From Flavobacterium psychrolimnae (GTDB lineage: Bacteria > Bacteroidota > Bacteroidia > Flavobacteriales > Flavobacteriaceae): a stretch of 64,000 nucleotides of DNA. This document shows positions 33,343-42,184 of this stretch, piece after piece. Under the pieces are notes generated by a model. That model did no database searches and was not told the origin of the DNA. It saw nothing but the letters and a program-made list of their open reading frames with translations. The stretch is taken from contig NZ_QNUX01000001.1 in the NCBI RefSeq assembly GCF_003312425.1, positions 124,001 to 188,000 of the forward strand. Direction: 5' to 3'. A program made the translations under genes and the position numbers. Each line of letters begins with the position of its first letter. Position 1 is the stretch's first letter.

Positions 33343-36072
33343 ATGAAAAAATTTGCATTATTATTAATCCTTTTAAACGTCTCGTTTATTTTTGCTCAAA
33401 AGCAAGTCTCGGGCGTGGTAAAAGACAACACTGGCAATGTTTTACCGGGCGTAAACATTGTTGAAAAAGGAACTCAAAACGGAGTTTCGACTGACATGGA
33501 CGGAATGTATACCATTAAAGTAAAAGAAGGGGCTACTTTAGTTTTTAGCTATGTTGGTTTTTCTAAATTAGAAAGAGCAGCTACTGATGCGGTTATAAAT
33601 ATAGTTTTATCCGAAGAAGGCGGACAAAATCTTGACGAAGTTGTAGTTACAGGAACCAGAACGGCTCCAAGAAGTAACACAACATCAGCGCTTCCTATAG
33701 ATGTATTATCAGCAAAAGATTTAAATTCAACCGGACAAGCTTCATTTGACAAAGCATTACAGTACAAAATTCCATCATTCAACACGGTTCAAACACCTGT
33801 GAATGATGCAACTTCATTACTTGATCCTTATGAAATCAGAAATATGGGACCAAGTAGAACCCTAATCTTAATCAATGGAAAAAGAAAAAACATGAGTTCA
33901 CTTGTGTATACGCAAACTTCTCCGGGACGTGGAGAAACAGGTTCAGACATCTCTGCAATTCCAACAGATGCTATTGAAAGAGTTGAAATTCTTCGTGATG
34001 GAGCGTCTGCTCAATATGGATCTGATGCTATTGCTGGTGTAATGAACATCATCTTAAAAAAGAATACTAATTACGGATCTGTAACAGTAAGAACTGGTGT
34101 TACATCTGAGGGAGATGGCGAAATGTTAGGTGTGAGTTTGAACAATGGATCAACTGTTGGTGATAAAGGATTTGTAAATTATACAATAGATTTTTCTAAA
34201 GTCAATCTGGCTAACAGACCCGGAAAAGTTGATGCAGCTGCCGAAGCGGATGGAAACACAGGTTTTGGAGCTCCTTTAGCAGATGTTCAAGCTTTTCTTG
34301 CAAAATATCCTGATGCTGGAAATATTAATGGTTCTCCTGAAACTGCTGCTGCTAAATTTTTAGTAAATGGTGGAGTTAATTACACAGAAAACACTCAATT
34401 ATACTACAATGCTTCTTACGTTTACAAGAAAGTAAACTCATTTGCAAACTACAGAACTCCTTATTGGAGAACATTAGATGAATTTCCTTATTTATTAGAT
34501 TTATTTGGAGACGGCACAAATCCAAGTTCTTATGTAGGTTATGTTCCTACTTTTACAGGAGATTTGAATGATTATAATGCTACAGTTGGTTATAAAGCTA
34601 CAAAGAATGAATGGAATACAGATGTGAGTATTACAACAGGCGGGAACAAACAAAGCTATACCGTTAGTAATTCTCACAATAGGTCAGACTTTGACGGAGA
34701 TCCAGCAACATATGATTTTGTTTACGGTGGTTTAAGCCCAATTTCATTCAGACCAGGAGGAACATCGTTTAATCATATAGTTGGTAACTTGGACATTTCT
34801 AAAGCAGTTTCTGATAAAATTAGCATTGGTTTTGGATCTGAATTTAGAACAGAAAATTTTGAAATTATTGCTGGAGATGAAGCTTCATATTTTGGTGTAG
34901 GTGCAGATTCATTCCAAGGAAATACTCCTGAGAATTCAGGAAAATTTAATCGTTACAATTTAGGTGGCTATTTTGATGTTGCGTTTGATGTAACTAAAGA
35001 TTTTTTGATTAATGGTACTGTTCGTTATGAAGATTATAGTGATTTTGGAGGAGCAACGGTTTGGAAAGTAAGTTCAAGATATAAATTTTTAGATGACAAA
35101 ATCACTTTAAGAGGTTCGCTTTCAACTGGTTTTAGAGCGCCGTCTTTACACCAAATTTACACTCAAAAATCGCAATCCTCTTTCGAAGCTGGTGGAGCTA
35201 TTGTGGTAACAGGTTTAATAAACAATGTTTCATCTGCAGCAAGACAAAACGGAATACCAAAATTAGATTCTGAAAAATCGAAAAACTTAACATTAGGTTT
35301 TGGATTAAAACCTTCTAAAGATTTTACTTTCACTTTAGACTACTACAATATCAAAGTAAAAGACAGAGTATTGCTAAGTAATGAAATTGCTTTTGAACTT
35401 GATCAAGCTGGAAAACCAACTAACAAACAAAGTTTTTTTGTAAATGGTATGGATACTAAAACTTCTGGACTTGATGTAGTTGCCAATTATAGAAATATTG
35501 AATTAGGTTCTGGTAAATTAGGATTTAATTTCTCTGGAAACTACACGTTTGTAAATGAAAGAGATGGTGCTGTAAAAGACCCTCAAAGTGTAAAAAACTT
35601 AACAGGAGCTTTAGCGAATCAAACTATTATTGATGCTACACAGGAAGCATTACTTTTTACGTCAAGACCAAAATTCAAATATATTTTGGGAGGAGATTAC
35701 GAAGTTGGTAAATTTGGTTTTTCTTTGAATAATACTGTTTTTGGACCTACAAAATTCAAAAACGCAGGTATGAGCGATGATTTAAGAATCGAATTTTTAA
35801 CAAAAGTTGTTACTGATTTGGGAGTTACATTCTCTGCAACTGAGAAATTAACACTTTCTTTAAATGTAAATAATTTATTAAATGTTTTACCTGAATGGAA
35901 TTTTAAAGCTGAAAATGCTGCTGGAACTGCGCTTATTAATAATGCAGTTGCAATCAAAGAACAATCTGACTTGATTACTTTCAACCAACGTTACTCTCAA
36001 ATGACGTATGATGGATATCACTTCAGCCAATTAGGAACTATGTTTAATTTATCATTGAACTATAAATTCTAA
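33343..36072 (+). CDS. TonB-dependent receptor with CarboxypepD-like domain
   Basis: A 909-residue outer-membrane receptor. Signal peptide ending IFAQ, then an N-terminal domain QVSGVVKDNTGNVLPGVNIV (about 20-100) and a TonB-box-like EVVVTGTRTAPRS near 105. The plug follows with GPSRTLILINGKRKN and IPTDAIERVEILRDGASAQYGSDAIAGVMNII, a strong plug signature quoted in part. The barrel ends with LGTMFNLSLNYKF, a classic C-terminal aromatic strand. Size and lack of an adjacent susD argue against a SusC-type glycan importer; a siderophore or cofactor receptor is more likely, with ligand unknown. Confidence 0.95.
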   Translation: MKKFALLLILLNVSFIFAQKQVSGVVKDNTGNVLPGVNIVEKGTQNGVSTDMDGMYTIKVKEGATLVFSYVGFSKLERAATDAVINIVLSEEGGQNLDEVVVTGTRTAPRSNTTSALPIDVLSAKDLNSTGQASFDKALQYKIPSFNTVQTPVNDATSLLDPYEIRNMGPSRTLILINGKRKNMSSLVYTQTSPGRGETGSDISAIPTDAIERVEILRDGASAQYGSDAIAGVMNIILKKNTNYGSVTVRTGVTSEGDGEMLGVSLNNGSTVGDKGFVNYTIDFSKVNLANRPGKVDAAAEADGNTGFGAPLADVQAFLAKYPDAGNINGSPETAAAKFLVNGGVNYTENTQLYYNASYVYKKVNSFANYRTPYWRTLDEFPYLLDLFGDGTNPSSYVGYVPTFTGDLNDYNATVGYKATKNEWNTDVSITTGGNKQSYTVSNSHNRSDFDGDPATYDFVYGGLSPISFRPGGTSFNHIVGNLDISKAVSDKISIGFGSEFRTENFEIIAGDEASYFGVGADSFQGNTPENSGKFNRYNLGGYFDVAFDVTKDFLINGTVRYEDYSDFGGATVWKVSSRYKFLDDKITLRGSLSTGFRAPSLHQIYTQKSQSSFEAGGAIVVTGLINNVSSAARQNGIPKLDSEKSKNLTLGFGLKPSKDFTFTLDYYNIKVKDRVLLSNEIAFELDQAGKPTNKQSFFVNGMDTKTSGLDVVANYRNIELGSGKLGFNFSGNYTFVNERDGAVKDPQSVKNLTGALANQTIIDATQEALLFTSRPKFKYILGGDYEVGKFGFSLNNTVFGPTKFKNAGMSDDLRIEFLTKVVTDLGVTFSATEKLTLSLNVNNLLNVLPEWNFKAENAAGTALINNAVAIKEQSDLITFNQRYSQMTYDGYHFSQLGTMFNLSLNYKF

Positions 36073-36097
36073 TTCAGTTATAGAATAATTTAAAAAG

Positions 36098-36123
36098 GGC
36101 TGTCATTGACAGCCTTTTTTTTT
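36098..36123 (+). terminator. Terminator of the TonB receptor gene
   Basis: GGCTGTCA (36098-36105) and TGACAGCC (36107-36114) with a long T run. Confidence 0.85.
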
Positions 36124-36212
36124 GTTTATTCTCTGAAAAATTTAATAATTACCGTAAAACTATATTTGACTTAAAAAATACACTGATTATGAGTTTTGAT
36201 ATTTTGACAACA

Positions 36213-36247
36213 AAATAAAAAAAATCCCGAGTATAGACTCAGGATTT
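36213..36247 (-). terminator. Terminator of the ferredoxin gene
   Basis: AAATCCCGAGT and ACTCAGGATTT pair with one mismatch, and a run of eight T follows on the minus strand. Confidence 0.8.
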
Positions 36248-36272
36248 ATGTTTGTTAATATCGTAATATTTA

Positions 36273-36623
36273 TTATTCGTTGTGTAAAAACGCTTGTCTG
36301 TTCAACAAAGTCTCTTCACTTTCCACGTGATTGTCATCCGGAATACAACAGTCTACAGGACATACAGCCGCACATTGTGGCTCATCATGAAAACCTTTAC
36401 ATTCGGTACATTTTCCTGGTACGATGTAATACACTTCGTCAGAAATTGGAGTTTGAGCTTCATCAGAATCAATTTCGGTACCATCAGGCAAAATCACTTT
36501 TCCTTTCAGTTTTGTTCCGTCTTTGTATCTCCAATCGTCTGCTCCTTCATATATTGCTGTATTTGGGCACTCGGGTTCACAAGCACCACAATTGATACAT
36601 TCGTCTGTTATTATAATTGCCAT
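36273..36623 (-). CDS. Ferredoxin with two [4Fe-4S] clusters
   Basis: A 116-residue dicluster ferredoxin. The first cluster motif is [13 protein letters not shown] (C-x2-C-x2-C-x3-CP) near residues 9-20. The second group is [20 protein letters not shown] then VDCC. Between them is a ~40-residue insertion ([19 protein letters not shown]), and the protein ends with NRQAFLHNE. It is an electron carrier in the cytoplasm, partner not evident. It is divergent from the acyl-CoA reductase and is often found beside it in relatives. Confidence 0.93.
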   Translation of the reverse strand: MAIIITDECINCGACEPECPNTAIYEGADDWRYKDGTKLKGKVILPDGTEIDSDEAQTPISDEVYYIVPGKCTECKGFHDEPQCAAVCPVDCCIPDDNHVESEETLLNRQAFLHNE

Positions 36624-36716
36624 CTTTTTAATTTAGGATATTAAGGAAATAAGATTTTGGATTTAAGATTCTCATATCTTTCCTCTTTTAATCTTTTAAC
36701 TATACGTTTTATAGCT

Positions 36717-36724
36717 TATTTTTG
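36717..36724 (+). promoter_or_regulatory. -7 box for the acyl-CoA reductase
   Basis: TATTTTTG fits TAnnTTTG, 38 bases before the ATG at 36763. No matching TTG at the usual distance. Confidence 0.4.
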
Positions 36725-36762
36725 TGCAAAATTACAATCAAAACTATTCATAAGCAAACATT

Positions 36763-37821
36763 ATGACATTAGAAACAAAAAAAAGTGTTTTTGTTGAATT
36801 AGGAAAATTTTTAAGTCAGTTTTCCGAAAATAACACTTTAAAAAATCCGGCTGTTTTGCACAACGAAACGTTTTTTGATGCTTTTGTTGACTTGATAAAA
36901 TTATCACAATCGCATAATGGATGGTATACTCCTGAAAACGTCTATTTTTCCATACAATCTTGGGCAGAAGCATTAACAGAAGAAAACCTGAATCAATGGC
37001 TTTCAAGTTATACAATTCCAATTCAAGAGCCTAAAAAAGTCGCTTTAATTCTTGCAGGTAATATTCCGTTGGTGGGTTTTCACGATTTCCTTTCGGTTTT
37101 GATTACCGGAAATACTGTTTTAGTAAAAACATCCTCAAACGATCAGCATTTATTACCTTTTTTAGCGAAATATATCATTGCTGTTCAACCAGAACTAGCT
37201 CATAATATTACTTTTGTAGAGGGGAAATTAGAAAATTTTGATGCCGTTATAGCCACGGGAAGTAACAACACAGCCCGTTATTTTGAATATTATTTCAAAG
37301 ATAAACCGTCGATTATTCGAAAAAGCAGAAATTCAGTAGCAGTTTTAACCGGTAATGAAACCAAAGAGCAACTTACCGCTTTGGGTGAAGATATTTTTCG
37401 CTATTTTGGATTGGGTTGCCGCAATGTTTCTAAACTTTTTGTTCCAAAAGGATATTCCTTTGTTCCGTTTTTTGAAGCGATATTTGCCTACCAGGACGTC
37501 ATTCATTACGAAAAATACGCCAACAATTACGATTACAACAAAGCCGTTTTCTTGATGAGTAATTTCAAATTATTGGATAACGGATTTTTGACTTTAAAAG
37601 AAGATCAAAGTCATGCCTCGCCTATTTCGAGTGTTTTTTATGAGTTTTACGAAGATATAAATAAATTAAAAACAAGATTAGAGTCGGAAAGTGAGCTATT
37701 ACAATGTATTGTTGCTGATGAGACTATAGAAAACAGCGTGGACTTTGGAGAAACTCAAAATCCCCGATTATGGAATTACGCAGATAACACCGATACTATT
37801 TCGTTTTTGTTAACAATATAG
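36763..37821 (+). CDS. LuxC-like acyl-CoA reductase
   Basis: A 352-residue aldehyde-dehydrogenase-superfamily protein of the LuxC type, reducing acyl-CoA (or acyl-protein) to aldehyde with NADPH. Recognisable pieces are KVALILAGNIPLVGFHDFLSVL with the cofactor loop, TVLVKTSSNDQHLLPFL, a TGSNNTARYFEYYF segment, KSRNSVAVLTGNE, and FGLGCRNVSKLFVP carrying the catalytic Cys. The substrate in this organism is not known. The gene precedes serC, separated by a hairpin that may terminate it. Confidence 0.87.
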   Translation: MTLETKKSVFVELGKFLSQFSENNTLKNPAVLHNETFFDAFVDLIKLSQSHNGWYTPENVYFSIQSWAEALTEENLNQWLSSYTIPIQEPKKVALILAGNIPLVGFHDFLSVLITGNTVLVKTSSNDQHLLPFLAKYIIAVQPELAHNITFVEGKLENFDAVIATGSNNTARYFEYYFKDKPSIIRKSRNSVAVLTGNETKEQLTALGEDIFRYFGLGCRNVSKLFVPKGYSFVPFFEAIFAYQDVIHYEKYANNYDYNKAVFLMSNFKLLDNGFLTLKEDQSHASPISSVFYEFYEDINKLKTRLESESELLQCIVADETIENSVDFGETQNPRLWNYADNTDTISFLLTI

Positions 37822-37827
37822 TATAAA

Positions 37828-37898
37828 AAAGTGCAATTATTTCGAATAAATTAACGCTTTTTAAACTCCTATTGTCGAAATTTGCACTTTAATTTTTT
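37828..37898 (+). terminator. Terminator or attenuator ahead of serC
   Basis: AAAGTGCAA plus ATTTCG on the left (37828-37844) pairs with CGAAAT plus TTGCACTTT on the right (37876-37890), with a two-base bulge and a 31-base loop. AATTTTTT follows. It ends 17 bases before the serC ATG, so it could end the acyl-CoA reductase transcript or regulate serC. Confidence 0.55.
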
Positions 37899-37914
37899 GG
37901 ACATAAACTACACC

Positions 37915-38985
37915 ATGAAAAAACACAACTACAGCGCAGGACCTTGTATTTTACCGCAAGAAGTTTTTGAAAAATCAGCACAAGCAATTTTAAATTTTAA
38001 CGATTCTGGGTTATCTCTTTTAGAAATTTCGCATAGAAGTAAAGACTTCGTTGCCGTTATGGATGAAGCTAGAGCAATCGTTCTGGAACTTTTAGGCCTT
38101 GAAGGCAAAGGCTACAGCGCCTTATTTCTTGCTGGCGGAGCGAGTTTAGAATTTATTATGGCTCCTTATAACTTGATGAAAGAAGGCGGGAAAGCGGCTT
38201 ATCTTGATACAGGAACTTGGGCAGCAGCAGCTATAAAAGAAGCAAAACTTTTTGGTGAAACTGTGGTTATCGCTTCTTCAAAAGAAGAAAACTACAATCA
38301 CATTCCAAAAGGATATACTGTTCCTGCAGATGCTGATTATTTCCATTGCACTAGTAACAATACTATTTTTGGTACACAAATGAAGGAATTTCCATCAGTT
38401 GATATACCACTTGTATGTGATATGAGTTCTGACATATTTTCAAGAGAATTGGATTTTTCTAAATTTGATTTGATTTATGCAGGAGCACAAAAAAATATGG
38501 GACCAGCAGGAACTACGCTGATTGTTGTAAAAGAAGAAATTTTAGGTAAAAATGGTAGAATAATCCCAAGCATGTTGGATTACGCCAAACATATCAAAGC
38601 AGAGAGCATGTACAACACGCCACCTGTTTTTCCTGTTTACGCGTCTTTATTGACCTTACAGTGGTTGAAAAACCTAGGTGGAATTGCTGCTATTGAAAAA
38701 ATAAACAATGCTAAAGCGGCGTTGCTTTATGGAGAAATAGACAGAAACCCTTTATTCAAAGGAGCTGCAGCTGTTGAAGACCGTTCGACCATGAATGCTA
38801 CGTTCTTATTAAATGATGAAGCACATGCTGCAACATTTGATGCGATGTGGAAAGCAGCGGGAATTTCAGGTTTGCCTGGACACCGATCAGTGGGTGGCTA
38901 CAGGGCTTCTATGTACAATGCGCTTCCGTTAGAAAGCGTTCAAGTATTGGTTGATGTAATGCAAGCCTTGGAAGCTAAAGTTTAG
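37915..38985 (+). CDS. serC: Phosphoserine aminotransferase
   Basis: A 356-residue PLP enzyme of serine biosynthesis that converts 3-phosphohydroxypyruvate to phosphoserine using glutamate. NYSAGPCILPQEVFEKSA at the start, SLLEISHRSKDF, LFLAGGASLEFIMAPYNL, HCTSNNTIFGTQ, YAGAQKNMGPAGTTLIVV with the PLP lysine and GLPGHRSVGGYRASMYNA near the end are all class hallmarks. The frame is open 33 bases upstream, but the family N-terminus (MKKHNYSAGP) fixes ATG 37915. serA follows 198 bases later. Confidence 0.97.
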   Translation: MKKHNYSAGPCILPQEVFEKSAQAILNFNDSGLSLLEISHRSKDFVAVMDEARAIVLELLGLEGKGYSALFLAGGASLEFIMAPYNLMKEGGKAAYLDTGTWAAAAIKEAKLFGETVVIASSKEENYNHIPKGYTVPADADYFHCTSNNTIFGTQMKEFPSVDIPLVCDMSSDIFSRELDFSKFDLIYAGAQKNMGPAGTTLIVVKEEILGKNGRIIPSMLDYAKHIKAESMYNTPPVFPVYASLLTLQWLKNLGGIAAIEKINNAKAALLYGEIDRNPLFKGAAAVEDRSTMNATFLLNDEAHAATFDAMWKAAGISGLPGHRSVGGYRASMYNALPLESVQVLVDVMQALEAKV

Positions 38986-39035
38986 TTTTCAGTCGCAGTT
39001 TTCAGTTTCACAAAAAACATCAATTGAATTCTGGA

Positions 39036-39125
39036 CACCTAGCCCCGATTGAAATGGAAATCCTTTTATGTTTTTTCTTTAAAAACATAAAAGATTGCAA
39101 TGGAAAGCGGGAAATAGCTCCAGAA
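39036..39125 (+). repeat. Intergenic repeat family, compact copy
   Basis: CCCCGATTGAAATGGAAATC (39043-39062) and AAAAGATTGCAATGGAAAGC then GGGAAATAGCTCC (39089-39121) flank the hairpin formed by TTTTATGTTTTT and AAAAACATAAAA. The copy lies between serC and serA and is the clearest of three. Beyond it, GAGGAT/ATTCCTC near 39147-39167 forms another small hairpin. Confidence 0.7.
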
Positions 39126-39183
39126 AAATAAAATTATAAATAATATGAGGATGATTTTTTTATTCCTCGCAATGACATAAAAA

Positions 39184-40134
39184 ATGAAAGTATTAGCCAA
39201 TGACGGAATTTCTAAAAGTGGAATTCTAGCTTTAGAAAAAGGTGGATTTGAAGTTATAACGACAAAAGTAGCGCAGGAACAAGTGGCTAATTTTGTTAAT
39301 GAGAATAATGTAAGCGTTGTTTTGGTTCGTAGTGCGACTAAAGTTCGTAAAGATATCATAGACGCTTGCCCGGGCTTGAAAATTATAGGCCGTGGTGGTG
39401 TAGGAATGGACAATATTGATGTGGATTATGCTAAAAGCAAAGGAATTCACGTAATCAATACTCCGGCTTCATCATCAGAATCAGTGGCAGAATTGGTTTT
39501 TGCACACTTATTTTCTGGTGTTCGTTTCTTGCATGATTCGAACAGAAATATGCCGCTTGAAGGCGATACCAACTTTGATGGCTTGAAGAAAGCGTACGCA
39601 AATGGAATCGAATTAAGAGGAAAAACACTTGGAATAGTTGGAATTGGCCGTATTGGTCAGGCTACCGCTAAAATGGCGCTAGGATTGGGAATGAAAGTTA
39701 TTGCAGCCGATAGTTTTATCCCGCAAGTAGATGTTACAGTATCCTTTTTTGACGGACAATCAATAACCACTACAATCGTTTCACAATCATTGGAGTCGTT
39801 GTTCAAAGAAGCTGATTTCATTACATTACACGTTCCTGCTCAAGATGGTTACATCATTAGCGAAAAAGAATTGGCGATTATGAAAGATGGTGTAGGTATT
39901 GTAAACTGTGCTCGTGGAGGCGTTATTGACGAAGTGGCATTAGTAAAAGCATTAGACAGTGGAAAAGTATTATTTGCAGGATTAGACGTTTTTGAAAACG
40001 AACCAACTCCTGAAATGGCTATTTTGATGAACCATAAAATCTCGTTGACTCCACATATTGGAGCAGCAACTGGAGAAGCACAAGACAGAATTGGTACTGA
40101 ATTAGCGTCACAAATTATTAGTTTGTTAGGCTAA
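39184..40134 (+). CDS. serA: D-3-phosphoglycerate dehydrogenase (short type)
   Basis: A 316-residue D-2-hydroxyacid dehydrogenase catalysing the first step of serine synthesis: oxidation of 3-phosphoglycerate with NAD. The N-terminal substrate part ends with LVRSATKVRKD; IIGRGGVGMDNIDVDYA and SVAELVFAHL follow; the Rossmann site is LGIVGIGRIGQATAKMA; catalysis uses NCARGGVIDE (Arg), DVFENEP (Glu) and LTPHIGAATGEAQ (His). There is no C-terminal ACT domain, so no classical serine feedback site. It is adjacent to serC, completing two of three serine steps; no serB appears here. Confidence 0.94.
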   Translation: MKVLANDGISKSGILALEKGGFEVITTKVAQEQVANFVNENNVSVVLVRSATKVRKDIIDACPGLKIIGRGGVGMDNIDVDYAKSKGIHVINTPASSSESVAELVFAHLFSGVRFLHDSNRNMPLEGDTNFDGLKKAYANGIELRGKTLGIVGIGRIGQATAKMALGLGMKVIAADSFIPQVDVTVSFFDGQSITTTIVSQSLESLFKEADFITLHVPAQDGYIISEKELAIMKDGVGIVNCARGGVIDEVALVKALDSGKVLFAGLDVFENEPTPEMAILMNHKISLTPHIGAATGEAQDRIGTELASQIISLLG

Positions 40135-40160
40135 GTTTTTACTTAGTAAAATATTTAATT

Positions 40161-40194
40161 AGAGGCTGTTTTTATTAAATAGCCTCTTTTTTTT
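40161..40194 (+). terminator. Terminator after serA
   Basis: AGAGGCT (40161-40167) and AGCCTCT (40181-40187), extended by an imperfect AT stem, then eight T. Confidence 0.85.
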
Positions 40195-40255
40195 GGTCAA
40201 AACCCTATCAATCAATCATTTGTTTTTGTAACTTTATAGTTCAATTTTTTTCGTC

Positions 40256-40690
40256 ATGAAAAACAGTTATTACATTACAATCGTCTTTTTTTGTGTGTTT
40301 TTGAGTTGCACCACTTCAAAAACTGCATTTCCAAGCACTGAAAAATCTGTTGCTGCTCAGGGCGACACAGTCCGAATTGCTAATGATGAACTGGAATACG
40401 AGGTGATTATCATTGATCCCGGCTTTAATACATGGCTTAATTCAAGAGCGTTCCCACGAGGGTATCATTCGCAATCTTTTTTGGAAACCAAAAATCAGCT
40501 TTATGTGATGGAATGGAACAGTCGTGTTTTGCAACCGCTACGTTATGATCCAAATTTATATGAAATGACAATAAATTATGACCCTAATATTGATTATGGA
40601 TATGAGGTAAATTATTTGATATACAATTACATGATTTATTTTCAAAACACATACAAACAAAAACTTTTTGGTTTTGTCCCCATCAGATAA
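40256..40690 (+). CDS. DUF6146-like lipoprotein
   Basis: A 144-residue lipoprotein with signal VFLSC (Cys18) and a conserved core YEVIIIDPGFNTWLNSRAFPRGYHSQSFLETKN quoted here by its key DPGF, WL and PRGY motifs, then LYVMEWNSRVLQPLRYDP and NYDPNIDYGYEVNYLIYNYM. The dense aromatic residues suggest a beta-rich periplasmic or outer-membrane fold. This family is known only as a Flavobacteriaceae conserved protein; its role is unknown. It follows the serA terminator and precedes the DUF6787 gene. Confidence 0.88.
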   Translation: MKNSYYITIVFFCVFLSCTTSKTAFPSTEKSVAAQGDTVRIANDELEYEVIIIDPGFNTWLNSRAFPRGYHSQSFLETKNQLYVMEWNSRVLQPLRYDPNLYEMTINYDPNIDYGYEVNYLIYNYMIYFQNTYKQKLFGFVPIR

Positions 40691-40722
40691 TGTCACTATA
40701 TTTGTATTCATTATAAATAAAA

Positions 40723-41025
40723 ATGAACAAACTGAAACAACGTTGGGGAATTGATAGCAATTTTCAACTTACCATTATATTTATTGTTTTTGCGATAACC
40801 GGATCTGCATCGGCGTGGCTTTCTAAACCTTTTTGTTTTTGGCTTGGAATTACAAAAGAAGATTTAGGCTATTGGTTTACTCCTATTCGGTTAATTCTAA
40901 TCTTTCCAATCTATCAAGTCTTATTAGTATTGATAGGATTTTTGTTTGGACAGTTCAAATTCTTTTGGTCTTTCGAAAAAAAAATGCTGAAACGCATGGG
41001 ACTAGGATTTCTTTTTAACGACTAA
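40723..41025 (+). CDS. DUF6787-like membrane protein
   Basis: A 100-residue inner-membrane protein with two helices (FQLTIIFIVFAITGSASAWL and IRLILIFPIYQVLLVLIGFLFGQF) and a terminal FFWSFEKKMLKRMGLGFLFND. Relatives are sometimes labelled prolipoprotein diacylglyceryl transferase, but no Lgt motif or comparable length is present, so I do not follow that. The function is unknown. Confidence 0.85.
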   Translation: MNKLKQRWGIDSNFQLTIIFIVFAITGSASAWLSKPFCFWLGITKEDLGYWFTPIRLILIFPIYQVLLVLIGFLFGQFKFFWSFEKKMLKRMGLGFLFND

Positions 41026-41031
41026 CAAAAA

Positions 41032-41052
41032 ATGCCTCGAATTACGAGGCAT
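41032..41052. terminator. Short hairpin between convergent genes
   Basis: ATGCCTCG (41032-41039) and CGAGGCAT (41045-41052) with a 5-base loop. On the minus strand a T run follows, ending the membrane gene whose stop lies inside the hairpin. Confidence 0.75.
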
Positions 41053-41341
41053 CTTTGTTTTTAATTACATAATTATAAATCCAGGTTAACGTAAAAGTTG
41101 GAATAAAATCCGAAAATGGTAAAATTTCTTCCAGAAATGTAACAACTCCTCCTACTCTTCCTATTGTTCCTTTATACATCCAAGTCATTAAAAAACCGGC
41201 TAAAGGAGCCCAGATTACATCTGAAAATTCACCGATGAAAGGAACGGTAAACGAAAGCATTCCAATGGCATCAAACAGAATTCCCAATACCAGATTTCTG
41301 GTTTTGTTATTTACTGCACTAACGGACACTTGTTCTGTCAT
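41042..41341 (-). CDS. Conserved membrane protein
   Basis: Ninety-nine residues with about three hydrophobic segments: LVLGILFDAIGMLSFTVPFIG, VIWAPLAGFLMTWMY and FTLTWIYNYVI. The GRVGGVVTFLEEILPFSDFIPTFT stretch looks like an ordered loop. I recognise no functional family. Its 5' end is 47 bases from the msrA stop, both on the minus strand, so a joint transcript is likely. Confidence 0.8.
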   Translation of the reverse strand: MTEQVSVSAVNNKTRNLVLGILFDAIGMLSFTVPFIGEFSDVIWAPLAGFLMTWMYKGTIGRVGGVVTFLEEILPFSDFIPTFTLTWIYNYVIKNKDAS

Positions 41342-41388
41342 AGTATTTAGATTATTATTTTCCAGAATACGTACAAATCTAATGCCAA

Positions 41389-42036
41389 TTATTTTTTGAG
41401 CTTGTCCTGATATAATTTTTTCAATTTATCAATTTTAGGAGTAATCACATAACTGCAATAGCCCTGAGTCTTGTTCTGATTGTAGTAGTTTTGATGATAA
41501 TCTTCGGCTACATAAAACTTGGTTGCTGATGAAATTTTTGTAACAATTGGTTTTCCAAACGTATTCTCAGTCGTCATCAAAGCGATATAATCTTCAGATA
41601 ATTGTTTTTGAAAAGGATTGTGATAAAAAATTTCACTTCGATATTGTGTTCCAATATCATTTCCTTGACGGTTCAATGTCGTAGGGTCGTGCGTGGCAAA
41701 GAATATTTCTAATAGTTCACCAAAACTTATTTTATTGGGATCAAACGTAATCTCAATCGCTTCGGCATGACCAGTATCACCAGTACTAATTTCCTGATAA
41801 GTAGGATTCACAGTGTTTCCACCTATATATCCTGAAACTACCTTACTTACACCGTCCAGTTCTAAAAAAACTGCTTCAGTACACCAAAAACAACCTCCTG
41901 CAAAGGTTGCAACTTCCATTCCGTTTTGTATTTCCATATTTTTTGTTTCTATACTTTTTGGCAAAGTAATATTCTTTTCTTTTGCACAAAATGAAAAAGG
42001 CAATAGCGCCAAAAAAATCCCAATTATTTTTTTCAT
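41389..42036 (-). CDS. msrA: Peptide methionine (S)-S-oxide reductase, exported
   Basis: A 215-residue MsrA, reducing methionine-S-sulfoxide. The catalytic Cys49 is in FAGGCFWCTEAVF, with YIGGNTVNPTYQEISTGDTGHAEAIE and TEFYVAEDYHQNYYNQN-type residues downstream (here KFYVAEDYHQNYY). A C-terminal Cys in GYCSYVITPK may be the resolving residue. The N-terminal MKKIIGIFLALLPFSFC is an export signal, possibly of the lipoprotein type though the box is not canonical, so the enzyme probably repairs envelope proteins. Confidence 0.93.
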   Translation of the reverse strand: MKKIIGIFLALLPFSFCAKEKNITLPKSIETKNMEIQNGMEVATFAGGCFWCTEAVFLELDGVSKVVSGYIGGNTVNPTYQEISTGDTGHAEAIEITFDPNKISFGELLEIFFATHDPTTLNRQGNDIGTQYRSEIFYHNPFQKQLSEDYIALMTTENTFGKPIVTKISSATKFYVAEDYHQNYYNQNKTQGYCSYVITPKIDKLKKLYQDKLKK

Positions 42037-42184
42037 AATTTGTATGATTTAGAATCAAATTTATTCAATAAATCGTTGTGAATATTCTCTGTTAACTAAA
42101 GTTTATAGTTTGTCAAAGGAAAATAAGTGGTGTTCCAATTCATAATCATTAAAATCTTTGTTTCTTTGTAAAAACAGTTTCAAA

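Noticed and set aside
33343..36072. A SusC/SusD glycan uptake pair
   Set aside because: No susD-like lipoprotein follows and the receptor has the ordinary TonB-dependent layout.
36248..36644. Two + strand frames of about 115 codons opposite the ferredoxin
   Set aside because: They are shadows of the ferredoxin gene, whose cysteine motifs are unmistakable.
40723..41025. Prolipoprotein diacylglyceryl transferase for the DUF6787-like gene
   Set aside because: It is far too short and lacks the Lgt signature.
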